Source: JAICLL01 sp035252155 (lineage in GTDB: Bacteria > Planctomycetota > Planctomycetia > Pirellulales > JAICIG01). Taken from it: 23,019 nt of DNA. The position numbers were made by a program, and so were the translations under genes. How positions within the stretch are numbered: position 1 is the first letter of the stretch; each line of letters starts with the position of its first letter. The notes under the pieces were generated by a model. The model had not been told where the DNA came from and did not search any database. It worked only from the letters and a program-made list of their open reading frames with translations. The stretch spans positions 1 through 23,019 of the forward strand of contig DATFDL010000281.1 of the NCBI GenBank assembly GCA_035252155.1, in the 5' to 3' direction. Of this stretch, positions 15,746 to 23,019 are shown piece by piece.

Positions 15746-15767
15746 TGGGACGCGCAAGCTCGTCCCA
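15746..15767. repeat. TGGGACG...CGTCCCA palindromic repeat
   Basis: Seven-base perfect arms around CGCAAGCT, followed by TCCTACGG. It lies just after the previous repeat and before the 3' end of the minus-strand secreted-protein gene, in the convergent intergenic space 15550-15812, where I see no gene. Confidence 0.6.
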
Positions 15768-15812
15768 TCCTACGGCTTAACGTCCCTCGCCCAGTCGCCT
15801 TGTCGTCGGTGA

Positions 15813-18662
15813 TCACCGCCCGCGGGCCACCGCCTGGCGACCGGGCGGCGCGATCAGCTCGATGGTCACATCGTCGATCCAGGCGTCGCCGATACCGGTC
15901 AAGGCGAATGTGACGGTCAGATCGCACGCCGAGGGCGCGGCGCGGTAGAGCGTGAACTCGCGCCAGCCGCTGGTGACGCCGATGCGTTCGGCCAGCGGCT
16001 CGCGCCCGAGCGACTCGATGATGAGTAAGCCGTCGAGACTACCGGTGATCGGTTCGGGAATGTTCACCCAGCCGTGAATGCGGACCCATTGCCCCGCCTC
16101 CACGCGTAACGGCGGCGACGTCAACCACAGCGGAGTGGTCTCGATCATCGGCGCCGGGTTCTCTTCGTCGGACGGTTCGACGGAGAGATGAAAACTCGCT
16201 TTGCCCGCGTGACGGTCTTCGATCGAGAGATCGCCGACGCCGCGCACCGTCGGTTGGCTATGCTGAAACAGCCGCCAGCCCGACTTCCACATCCGCGGCA
16301 GACTTTCCATATTGCCTAGCAAGAGTCGATTGCGTGAATGGGGCCGGCTTTCGAGTGCGCGGGCGAATTGCCAATGATAAGGGAGCGTGGCAAACGAAAC
16401 CGCCAAGGGGCTGGCGATGGGCGAACCGAGCGTCGTGGTAGCCTTTTCCCAGTGGGTGCGCTCGAGCAGCCGCAAGGACCGCGTCGCGCGGTGGGCGGCC
16501 AGACAAGCTGCCGGCCAGTCGCTACGTTCAAGGTTTTTGTCGGCCGAGGCCAGCTCCGTGCGTGCTTGCGAGAGCCACATGTCGGCGTCGGCCACGCGGT
16601 CGGCCAGGCGCGCCAGTTGCTGGTGAGTGCCGGCGACATGATTCAACCGAGCCGCCGCCAAATCGCGTTCGAGCCGGGCCGCTTTCGGTCCGATGGTCAG
16701 CAGCCGGCGCGAGACAGCACTAATGCCGGCTTCGTCGGTCAGCAGCACGCGAGCCGTGACGCCGAATTCTTGCAGCTTGACGTGCAGACCTCCGAGTCCG
16801 CGGCGTCGGGTGAGCGGACGCAAGCCGCCGGCGGTAATTTCATAAGCGCTGCTGGCTTCGGGAATGCCCGGCACCACAAAGGCGAGGTCGTTGCCGGCCA
16901 CCTGATCGGTGACGTATTGAGCGCCCGTGCCGGCCCAATAGGGCAACAGCAGCCGCGATCGGCCCGACTGCAAGGCCGCGCCCGCCACGCCGGGGTTGTC
17001 GCCCGATTCGTCCAGACCACCGGCGCCGATCGAGGCGGTGCTGGCAGCTACCCAAGGCTGGACCAGTTCTTGTTCGAGGTTGATCAATTGCAAGGCGGCC
17101 GCCCGCATCCGCGTGGCGGCGTCCTGGGCGTCCAAGGGCGACTGCGAAGCGAACGCCAGCCCGCGGGCGCCCGCCGCCAAGGCAGCCTGCACCATCAGCC
17201 GCAGTTGCTCCAGCTCAGCGGCCGGTTCGGGCGACTGTCCGTCGGAGAGCAATCGCATCTGCTCGATCAGCTCGCGGCTGTGTTGCGTCTGAATGGTGGT
17301 CCACAGGGCCAGACCGGGCAGCGCCAATCGTGGGCGTTCGCGCAGCCAGGTTTCATAATCGGCCAATTCAAAGCTTCCGCCCAACGGTGAGCGGTGGGTC
17401 ATTAAGATTTGCACGCCGGGAATGCGGCTGTACTGGGCGAGCTCCTCCATCGGGTCGCATACTAGCGGCCGACCCACGCGCCGGTCGGCATGCCGAACTT
17501 GTTCGGCCCACTGCCGCATGGCCTCGAGCTCGGCGGCTGTCAGGCCCTGGCCCAGAAACCAAGCGAGCACCGGCTCGTAGCGGCCGTCGAATTCGCGCAA
17601 GGCGTCCGTCGCCGCGGCGCGGGGCGGCGGGCAGACCAGCCAGATCGCGGCCCGGAGAGCTTCTTCGAGCAGCGCGTCGGAAGGCGGCGACGACAACTTC
17701 ACCGCGTTGAAGCGAAGCTCTTTGAGGTACGCCAGCGGCTCGCCCTGATACTCGATCATGCGCGGAAAGAACGGGCTGCCGTCGACCAGCAGCACCGGTC
17801 CTGAGAGTTCGATGCGATGCCGCCCGACCACGCCGGCCACCGGCGGCTTAACACCGGTCTGGCTCGCGGCATGGTCTTGATCGGTGGTCACGAGGCCCCG
17901 CAGGTCGAGATCGTCGATCCAGATATTTGTGGGCGCGACGCTCGGCTCTATTTCGAGCACCAGGCGATCGAGATAGGCTTCGCTCATGTCGAGTTGGCGG
18001 CCGTATTGGGCGCGCAAGGGGCGCACGACTTGCGCCACCAGCTTGACCGTGTTGTCGAGGCGGAGCTGTTGCCATTTGCCGACCTCGTCATAACTGGCGC
18101 CGGCGAGCAAGTGGCTGAGCGGCTTGCCGGTGCGCGGGTCGAGCGCGTGCGGAAACACGACTCGCGCCAGCAACCGCGGCCTCGCGCGGTCGGCGCGGAC
18201 CCACAAGGTTGGCATCAGTTCGGGAATGATCCGCGCGTGCGGAATCACCAAACTGATCCGAAGTGCGCCGTTCGCGCCGGGCCGAAGCCGCAAATGTTCG
18301 CAGGAGTCGCCACTGTGGGCGCCTTGCGACGCACGCTCGTGAAGTTCGATCCGATATTGGTCGCCCGGCGCGACCCGCCACGATGGCTCGGGGCTTTCAA
18401 ACCCGTCGTGGGCGGCGGGCTGAGCGCGTGCGCTGCTGGCGATGAGCAGCGCGCCAAGAAATGTGGCCCAGCCAATTTTGGATTTTGGATTTTGGATTTT
18501 TGATTTGAAATCCCGAGAGCGCTGGTAGTCCCGGTCCTTGTGGCCGGCGGCGGCAGTTTTCGCGCAATTCGGCAGGCCCACGTTGGCGCGGATCCATACA
18601 GCGTCGGCGGAGCCGATGAAGTGGCATTCGCGTGCAAACGGCTGAATTTGCGTGGTTGTCAT
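15813..18662 (-). CDS. Large secreted multidomain protein with carbohydrate-binding-like and glycosidase-like regions, function unknown
   Basis: 949 residues from ATG 18662; a TTG at 18698 with AGGTGG upstream would add 12. The signal-peptide core, WATFLGALLIASSARA, is preceded by FKSKIQNPKSKI, the translation of an ATTTTGG heptamer run. The first mature 220 residues (DGFESPEPSWRV to IWIDDLDLRG) look like a jelly-roll binding domain. RIELSGPVLLVDGSPFFPRM then resembles the entry of TIM-barrel glycosidase-like domains, but I see no clear catalytic Glu pair. Residues about 655-740 are helical and charged (ARLNHVAGTHQQLARLADRV). The end (MESLPRMWKSGWRLF to DAWIDDVTIELIAPPG) is again jelly-roll-like. 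The mirrored binding modules suggest a cell-surface polysaccharide-interacting protein. Enzyme activity is not shown. Confidence 0.75.
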   Translation of the reverse strand: MTTTQIQPFARECHFIGSADAVWIRANVGLPNCAKTAAAGHKDRDYQRSRDFKSKIQNPKSKIGWATFLGALLIASSARAQPAAHDGFESPEPSWRVAPGDQYRIELHERASQGAHSGDSCEHLRLRPGANGALRISLVIPHARIIPELMPTLWVRADRARPRLLARVVFPHALDPRTGKPLSHLLAGASYDEVGKWQQLRLDNTVKLVAQVVRPLRAQYGRQLDMSEAYLDRLVLEIEPSVAPTNIWIDDLDLRGLVTTDQDHAASQTGVKPPVAGVVGRHRIELSGPVLLVDGSPFFPRMIEYQGEPLAYLKELRFNAVKLSSPPSDALLEEALRAAIWLVCPPPRAAATDALREFDGRYEPVLAWFLGQGLTAAELEAMRQWAEQVRHADRRVGRPLVCDPMEELAQYSRIPGVQILMTHRSPLGGSFELADYETWLRERPRLALPGLALWTTIQTQHSRELIEQMRLLSDGQSPEPAAELEQLRLMVQAALAAGARGLAFASQSPLDAQDAATRMRAAALQLINLEQELVQPWVAASTASIGAGGLDESGDNPGVAGAALQSGRSRLLLPYWAGTGAQYVTDQVAGNDLAFVVPGIPEASSAYEITAGGLRPLTRRRGLGGLHVKLQEFGVTARVLLTDEAGISAVSRRLLTIGPKAARLERDLAAARLNHVAGTHQQLARLADRVADADMWLSQARTELASADKNLERSDWPAACLAAHRATRSLRLLERTHWEKATTTLGSPIASPLAVSFATLPYHWQFARALESRPHSRNRLLLGNMESLPRMWKSGWRLFQHSQPTVRGVGDLSIEDRHAGKASFHLSVEPSDEENPAPMIETTPLWLTSPPLRVEAGQWVRIHGWVNIPEPITGSLDGLLIIESLGREPLAERIGVTSGWREFTLYRAAPSACDLTVTFALTGIGDAWIDDVTIELIAPPGRQAVARGR
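18475..18509. repeat. ATTTTGG heptamer run in the signal-peptide region
   Basis: Three exact ATTTTGG units, then ATTTTTG and ATTTGAA. On the minus strand they encode FKSKIQNPKSKI directly before the hydrophobic core of the 949-residue secreted protein. Confidence 0.75.
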
Positions 18663-18790
18663 CCGTGACCAACACGGCCCGGTTTGGGTGTTTCTCAAAC
18701 GCCACCTGGGTGGCGGCGCGGAGTCCTTTCCGCGTAAGTCGGTAATTTATCGTGGTTTGCGAATCGGCTCTAGGTCGGATGGTTGACTTT

Positions 18791-18806
18791 TGGCAGCGCG
18801 CTGCCA
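18791..18806. promoter_or_regulatory. 16-bp perfect palindrome between divergent genes
   Basis: TGGCAGCGCGCTGCCA lies between the divergent secreted-protein gene (minus) and the small protein gene (plus). It could be an operator for a dimeric regulator or another dispersed repeat. The rest of 18699-18949 shows no supported gene. Confidence 0.25.
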
Positions 18807-18949
18807 GCAATCCGCGGCCCCTCCGCAACGCCGCGCAACCATTTGGCTGGTAAGGATCTTATCGCGATTTTGCTCCCCGCGGCTTGATTGTCGGCACAAC
18901 CTCTGCTCTAGAGGCGGTTACCAAAGCCACCACCTGGAGATCGCCACCG

Positions 18950-19231
18950 ATGACTGAGACCTCGCGAGTTGCCAAACCTACCACCGACGACCTGCCTCAA
19001 GACCTGCTCGAACTAGCCGCCGCCTTAAACAAGCTGCCGGCCGAATATCGCGAGGCCATCGACCCGATACTTAGCCGCGTCGTCGACAGCACTCGCCGGC
19101 GGCGGCGAATTCTGCACCTGGTGCAAGATGCCTTGAGCCAATTGCGGCTCGACATGAAATATCTGCTCTTCGATCTCGAAGCCACCCGCCGCGAACGCGA
19201 CGAGTTCCGCCGCCAAACGGAACAGGATTGA
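18950..19231 (+). CDS. Small helical, charged protein upstream of the kinase gene
   Basis: 93 residues. GGAGA at 18936-18940, nine bases before the ATG, decides this start against an in-frame ATG at 18884. The sequence is all-helical in style: DLPQDLLELAAALNKLPAEY, then SRVVDSTRRRRRILHLVQDA and LRLDMKYLLFDLEATRRERD, a likely coiled-coil end. The RRRRR patch could bind nucleic acid or membrane. No catalytic motif or signal peptide is seen. I recall similar small proteins in planctomycetes but no assigned function. It is 122 bp upstream of the kinase on the same strand and might share its transcript. Confidence 0.75.
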   Translation: MTETSRVAKPTTDDLPQDLLELAAALNKLPAEYREAIDPILSRVVDSTRRRRRILHLVQDALSQLRLDMKYLLFDLEATRRERDEFRRQTEQD

Positions 19232-19353
19232 GCGCTTCCGCAAATCGTTGCAGGCTTTGCCGCTCTCGCGTACCATTACAGAGATAGGGTGCGGGCCAGC
19301 CCGCGCCACGGGAACCGAGAAGATGGCTGCCGATTCGACGGGGGAAGCCAGCG

Positions 19354-20865
19354 ATGGCCGAATTGAACGCTGAACAGATCGCTCAGCGCGCGTTCGATTT
19401 CAGTCTCTTGGATGAACGCCAACTCCAAGACATTTGGGGGCAGTTCGGCCGGCGCAATGTGCCGACCGACGAATTCATCCAAACGCTGCTGCGCCGCGAG
19501 CTGCTCACCAATTTCCAGCTCGACCGACTGCTGAAGGGCGAACGCACCGGCTACTTCTATGGCGACTACAAAGTGCTTTACATGGTCGCCGGAGGCAGCT
19601 TCGCGCGGGTCTATCGCGCGGCCCATAAGGAGACCGGAGTCATTCGCGCGGTGAAGGTGCTGCGCAAGCGTTACAGCGACGATCCCGCGCAGACCGAGCA
19701 TTTTTGCCGCGAAGGCCAGGTGGGCATTACGCTGCGGCATCCGAACATCGTGCCGGTCTACGAGGTCTTCTCGAAGGGGCTGACCCACTTCTTCGTAATG
19801 GAGTTTATCGAAGGCCGAAACCTGCGCGAGTTTCTCAAGATTCGCCGCAAGCTCGAGCCGGTCGAGGCAACCAGGCTGATGATCGACATCACCAGCGGCC
19901 TCCGGTATGCATTCGAGCACGGCGTTTCGCACCGCGACATCAAGCTGACGAACGTCCTGGTGTCGAGCAAGGGGCAGGCCAAGCTGGTTGATTTCGGACT
20001 GGCCGGCACCGACGGCTCGCTGATCGAAGAAGGCGTCGGCGAGGCGCTCAACCAGCGGACGATCGACTACGCGGGATTGGAGCGGGCGACAGGCGTCCGC
20101 AAGGACGACGCGCGCAGCGACATCTTTTTCGTGGGCACGATGTACTATCACATGCTCGCCGGCCGCTCGCCCTTGCACGAAACGCGCGACAGGATTCAGC
20201 GGCTCTCGAAGTCGCGCTTCAGCGAGATCGTGCCCATCCGCCAGGTCGAGCCCGGCGTGCCCCGCGTGGTGGCGGCGATCGTCAACCAGGCGATGAATTT
20301 CGATCCGGAAAAACGCTATCAGACGCCCGGCCAAATGCTGGTCGATCTCAACTTCGCCGCCGAACGCATGGCGGCCGGCGACGATGCGGGGGGACCCGAC
20401 GACGAAGCCGAACCCGAGCGCTGGCAGGCCGACCGCGAACGATTGGCCGCGGCCCTGGCCAGCAACTCGCAACGCCGGGGGCTGATGTTCGTCGAATCGA
20501 ACACCAAGATGCAGGACCTGTTTCGCGAGGAACTGAAGAAGGCGGGTTATCGAGTGCTCGTCACCAGCGATCCGCAACGGGCCTTGGCCCGATTTCAGGA
20601 CGAGAAAAAGCCGGCCGACGTAGTGATTTTCAGCACCGGGCACTTATGCGAAGCGGCCTTGGAAGCTTTCGAGCAATTCGCCGGCGGGGAAGCGACCGCG
20701 TCGATCCCGGCCGTGCTGCTGTTGGCAGCCGAGCACCGCGATTGGCAAGAACAGGCCTACGCCCACGAAGGCCCGCACCGAGCGGTGGTGCAAATGCCGG
20801 TCAAGCTCAAGCAGTTGCTCGAAGTGCTCGGCAAGCTCGTGCCGCCCATCGCCGCCGCCTCGTAG
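19354..20865 (+). CDS. Serine/threonine protein kinase with C-terminal pseudo-receiver domain
   Basis: 503 residues, cytosolic, with no membrane segment. Residues 1-65 form the N-terminal helical region found on many planctomycete kinases (LLRRELLTNFQLDRLLKGER). The kinase domain spans about 70-335: glycine loop VAGGSFARVYRA, Lys in AVKVLRK (K101), Glu in CREGQV (E120), catalytic loop HRDIKLTNV (D195), DFGLAG (D213), and DDARSDIFFVGTMYYHMLAG. All key residues are present, so it should be active. Residues about 375-495 have the strand-helix pattern of a response-regulator receiver (RRGLMFVESNTKMQDLFREE), but the phospho-acceptor Asp position is Ser (S427 in VVIFSTG), the acidic pair is reduced to a Glu, and the conserved Lys-Pro is Met-Pro (QMPVKL). 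It is therefore a non-phosphorylatable pseudo-receiver, perhaps a docking module. The stop codon lies in the 30-bp palindrome. Confidence 0.9.
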   Translation: MAELNAEQIAQRAFDFSLLDERQLQDIWGQFGRRNVPTDEFIQTLLRRELLTNFQLDRLLKGERTGYFYGDYKVLYMVAGGSFARVYRAAHKETGVIRAVKVLRKRYSDDPAQTEHFCREGQVGITLRHPNIVPVYEVFSKGLTHFFVMEFIEGRNLREFLKIRRKLEPVEATRLMIDITSGLRYAFEHGVSHRDIKLTNVLVSSKGQAKLVDFGLAGTDGSLIEEGVGEALNQRTIDYAGLERATGVRKDDARSDIFFVGTMYYHMLAGRSPLHETRDRIQRLSKSRFSEIVPIRQVEPGVPRVVAAIVNQAMNFDPEKRYQTPGQMLVDLNFAAERMAAGDDAGGPDDEAEPERWQADRERLAAALASNSQRRGLMFVESNTKMQDLFREELKKAGYRVLVTSDPQRALARFQDEKKPADVVIFSTGHLCEAALEAFEQFAGGEATASIPAVLLLAAEHRDWQEQAYAHEGPHRAVVQMPVKLKQLLEVLGKLVPPIAAAS

Positions 20866-20889
20866 AACGGAATAAATTCCGTTCTACGA
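20860..20889. terminator. 30-bp perfect palindrome between convergent genes, probable bidirectional terminator
   Basis: TCGTAGAACGGAAT, AA, then its exact inverse. It contains the TAG of the kinase (20863-20865) and the TAG of the minus-strand gene (20884-20886). A 14-bp stem suits transcript termination on both strands, though no T-run follows. It may also be a dispersed repeat. Confidence 0.55.
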
Positions 20890-21486
20890 CAAGGTCAGCC
20901 GAATCTCGCTGAAGTATTCGTCGCGCAGATTCACGCAACGGACGCACGGTAGCGTCGCCGCCCGCGGAAAAAACGCATCGACATAACCGCTGCTCGCCGC
21001 GGCCGTCAGCGTCGCTTCGGCCGGCAATGCCGACTTGAGCAGCACCAACTCCGCCGCGCCGCAAAGCTGGGCCAGGCGAGCGGCGATCGAGTCGCTCGTC
21101 ACCTGCCAACCGGCCGGCAGCGGTTGCGGCGACAAGCGGCGATCGTCGTCGCGCAACAGCTCCCACGGATCGACGATCGAAAGCGGCGGCGCAACGGCGA
21201 TCAACCGCTCCACCGATTCAGCCCAGGTCGCTTCGGGCAGTAGCGTGGCCACCATCCGTGCCTGAACCTGCATCGCCTGCACGGCCAGCCAATGTGCGGT
21301 CTCGTCGCCGAGCGCGTGCAGCCGATCGTACTGGCGCACCGCGTCGACCAGTCGGCCGCCACCGACGATGATCGCGCTGGGCCTCGCGGGCCGCGCGCCG
21401 AGCCAGCGCCGCAACCGCGCGGCCAGATCCGGCAGATCCAGCAAGCTGCCGCCTAGCTTGACAACACGGATGTCTTGTGTGCTCAT
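20884..21486 (-). CDS. Amino acid kinase family protein (MfnE-like)
   Basis: 200 residues. VVKLGGSLL (K10, GGS) is the phosphate-binding opening of the amino acid kinase fold, IIVGGGRLVDAVRQYD the second glycine loop, and WQVTSDSIAARLAQLCGAAE then LVLLKSALP the nucleotide-binding part. The short length and the DPWELLRDDD segment fit the small group related to [5-(aminomethyl)furan-3-yl]methyl phosphate kinase (MfnE), which acts in methanofuran synthesis in methanogens and has relatives in methylotrophs and planctomycetes using methanopterin-linked C1 transfer. The exact substrate is inference. The gene begins 31 bp after the DUF6065 fragment on the same strand, so the two were probably co-transcribed. 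It is convergent with the kinase gene and its stop is inside the shared palindrome. No membrane segment. Confidence 0.75.
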   Translation of the reverse strand: MSTQDIRVVKLGGSLLDLPDLAARLRRWLGARPARPSAIIVGGGRLVDAVRQYDRLHALGDETAHWLAVQAMQVQARMVATLLPEATWAESVERLIAVAPPLSIVDPWELLRDDDRRLSPQPLPAGWQVTSDSIAARLAQLCGAAELVLLKSALPAEATLTAAASSGYVDAFFPRAATLPCVRCVNLRDEYFSEIRLTLS

Positions 21487-21517
21487 AACCGTGGTCGATC
21501 CCTATCGCCACGAGGTT

Positions 21518-21988
21518 CTATGGCTCGCCCGCGTCGCGCATAAGTTTCGGCGGCTGGATGCGCGTAGTGTGCGTCCCGGCCGCGGGGCGGCCCAGCGGAT
21601 CGCGGCCCTGAAAGTACTCTTTTTGCCAGGCGTCGGGCGACACCAGTCCCTCGGCTTTCTTTCGGTGAAAGTCATTCCGCGCCGCGCTCCATTCGTGATA
21701 CAGCCGTGCGATCTCTGGATTTTCGGCCAGCTTGCCCTGCCGCACGGCGGCGCCTTCCAGGTCGCCACAGACGTCATTCGCCAGCGGAATCGCCTGCAAA
21801 AGCGGCTCGCCGGCCTCGAACATAACCGGGACGTCGCGCGTCATGATCTTCCAGTTCATCGTGAAGCTTGCGGTCAACCAATCGGTTTCGATCAGCGCCG
21901 TGAGCGGGTGCGCGTTGGCCTTGAAGGAATTCGCCGGACCAATCACCAGCAGCCGTGAGCCGGCGGGCCGCGTGCGAAACAGCAGAGT
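21518..21988 (-). pseudogene. C-terminal fragment of a DUF6065 protein
   Basis: About 156 codons match what I recall of DUF6065: LFRTRPAGSRLLVIGPANSF, then ALIETDWLTASFTMNWKIMT, VMFEAGEPLLQAIPLANDV and AWQKEYFQGRDP. The N-terminal part of the family is missing; instead the frame continues upstream without a stop into an IS630 transposase remnant near 21989. The chimera as a whole is open from 22387 to 21518. DUF6065 proteins have no established role that I can state. The stop is 31 bp before the amino acid kinase start. Confidence 0.7.
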
Positions 21989-22258
21989 CATCAATGAGAC
22001 GTTTTCAAATTGCTGGAAATTGAGCGTCATGGGACTGGCCAAACGGGAAGCATGAGTCGTCGGCAGTTGAGCGATCGTCTCTTCGACGGCGGCCCGGAAA
22101 TCGGCGAAGGTCGGATGATAACGCCCATAGATCGCGCGGCATTTGATGAACTTCCAAAGCCGTTCGATCAGGTTCAGGTTAGGCGAATACGACGGCAATA
22201 ACAACTGCGGCCCGCTGTTCGTCTTCCGACAAGCCAGGGCAGCCTGCTTCTTATCCAT
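21989..22258 (-). mobile_element. IS630-family transposase remnant (C-terminal part)
   Basis: LLLPSYSPNLNLIERLWKF is the signature near the catalytic Glu (in LIERLW) of IS630 DDE transposases. IKCRAIYGRYHPTFADFRAA and TLNFQQFENVSLM are the usual C-terminus of the same family. Upstream of about 22258 the similarity is lost, so the first two catalytic Asp residues are absent and the element cannot be active. It reads in frame into DUF6065 sequence, indicating that insertion or deletion fused the two. No clean terminal inverted repeat was identified. Confidence 0.75.
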
Positions 22259-22866
22259 TGAACGCCCGAGTCTATGCCTTAAAAAATCCAACTGTCGCAC
22301 TGCTCTGGCGCGGGAACCACTCGCAGATTCCGCTGCCGAGACCCACGCTAAGTTCGGATCTTGACAGTCTTGTGATCGGTGTCGCAAAAATGGCTCCGCC
22401 GCAGAATCTGTGGTGATTCTGGCCGCATAACAGCGCCGGGATGCGTTTTTTCAGGCATCGGCCGGGCAAATAAATGGCGCGGCGATTTGAAGATCAATTA
22501 CTCGTGGTAGAATGATCGGCGCTTGATGAAACGGAGTCAGGCTCTGCTGGCGAGCAACCTGACAAGGGAATCGCCGAACTATATATGGGGTCGCGACGTG
22601 AACGTCGTTGCCATCACCATCGGCGCAAATAGCATTGCCTACGGCGGTCCACCGGTTCAGCACGGGGCGGGAAGCGGGCGGATTGATAACGTGTTTCGAG
22701 TCTCGAAGGGACGACCCTTCTCGACGAAATAGATAATACGCAGACGCCGTGGTGCGACGACAGCAGCGGCGCAATCGTTCAAAACCTGCCCGATAGCCAG
22801 TAGACAGCATCCCAATTACGACCGCTGACTGGCCGTACACACCCTATTCTGATGTCCCCGTGTTGA
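22259..22866. other. Rearranged stretch without a supported gene
   Basis: This stretch lies between the IS630 remnant and the cupin-like fragment. Open frames exist on both strands (for example minus 22840-22451), but none shows a family motif or a good ribosome site. It may contain the rest of a decayed mobile element. No hairpin or promoter stands out. Confidence 0.45.
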
Positions 22867-23019
22867 CGGGCGACGGAAGACGCCCTGAACGACTGGAAAG
22901 CCCTCGAGATCTGGAGCCCCGAGTACCTGAAGCGCCACTTCGGCGACCAGCAGGTCGAGATCATGTCGGACCGCGATTCCGACCCGCGCTACGAGATCGA
23001 ATCGAACCGGCATACGAAG
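22867..23019 (+). pseudogene. 5'-truncated cupin-like (JmjC-type, Cupin_8) fragment running off the right edge
   Basis: The frame reads ALNDWKALEIWSPEYLKRHF, then GDQQVEIMSDRDSDPRYEIE, resembling the early part of cupin-like/JmjC domain proteins (DALxDW, then WSPEYLK and GDxxVEV). An in-frame TGA at 22864 closes it immediately upstream. The neighbouring frame just before carries SDVPVLTGD, which would fit the residues normally preceding DALNDW, so a frameshift near 22870 is likely rather than a clean 5' end. The iron-binding His-x-Asp region would lie beyond the window. It is either a frameshifted gene or a fragment. Confidence 0.55.

Noticed and set aside
16338..17390. 350-codon open frame on the plus strand
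   Set aside because: It is antisense to the secreted multidomain protein and has Arg/Gln/Gly-rich composition without motifs.
19249..19277. Sigma-70-like promoter before the kinase (TTGCAG, 17 bases, TACCAT)
   Set aside because: The spacing is good but the hexamers match the consensus at only three and four positions, which is expected by chance in this much sequence.
19276..20643. 455-codon open frame on the minus strand
   Set aside because: It is antisense to the kinase gene, whose motifs are complete; the frame is open because of GC-rich codon bias.
22451..22840. 129-codon minus-strand frame near the right end
   Set aside because: It has no recognised motif, no ribosome site, and lies in rearranged DNA; support is insufficient to call a gene.

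Overview
The window looks like chromosomal DNA of a GC-rich planctomycete, probably Pirellulales-like. I infer this from the gene types (a planctomycete-style Ser/Thr kinase beside a small coiled protein, large secreted proteins of unknown function, an FG-GAP/VCBS protein, a DUF6065 fragment) and from the many short palindromic repeats of kinds I associate with planctomycete genomes. No rRNA, tRNA or CRISPR array was seen. The taxonomic call is inference from content.

Bases 1-8913 read as a partly decayed defence island. From the left edge: a RecF-like AAA ATPase running off the window (minus), a frameshifted C-terminal remnant of a DUF1828/DUF1829 protein (plus), an intact caspase-like (C14) protein with an unassigned C-terminal half (plus), a broken Rpn/PD-(D/E)XK fragment (minus), a membrane-anchored Cys-rich protein followed 51 bp later by a TIR-domain protein (plus), and, converging on the TIR gene with 13 bp between stops, a type IIG-like restriction-modification gene split into two frames by one small indel (minus). 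Caspase, TIR and membrane-anchored protein together are the best candidate here for an undescribed abortive-infection type system.

Bases 8914-9929 hold no gene but several dispersed repeats. Bases 9930-15549 are a tight three-gene operon for exported proteins: an FG-GAP beta-propeller-like protein, a trypsin/HtrA-like serine protease and a 757-residue protein of unknown function. Both junctions are 4-bp start/stop overlaps. A 949-residue secreted multidomain protein follows on the minus strand (15813-18662).

All four secreted-protein genes carry a dispersed repeat at or just before the codons of the signal-peptide hydrophobic core: a GGTGGGCA palindrome, three 27-bp tandem units, a 190-bp inverted-repeat element, and ATTTTGG heptamers. 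This is the most consistent structural oddity of the window.

Bases 18950-20865 hold a small conserved-looking protein and a cytosolic Ser/Thr kinase fused to a degenerate receiver domain. A 30-bp perfect palindrome supplies the stop codons of both the kinase and the convergent amino-acid-kinase-family gene (MfnE-like). Upstream of the latter lies the C-terminal part of a DUF6065 gene fused in frame to an IS630 transposase remnant, and at the right edge a 5'-truncated cupin-like (JmjC-type) fragment, so the right end is rearranged.
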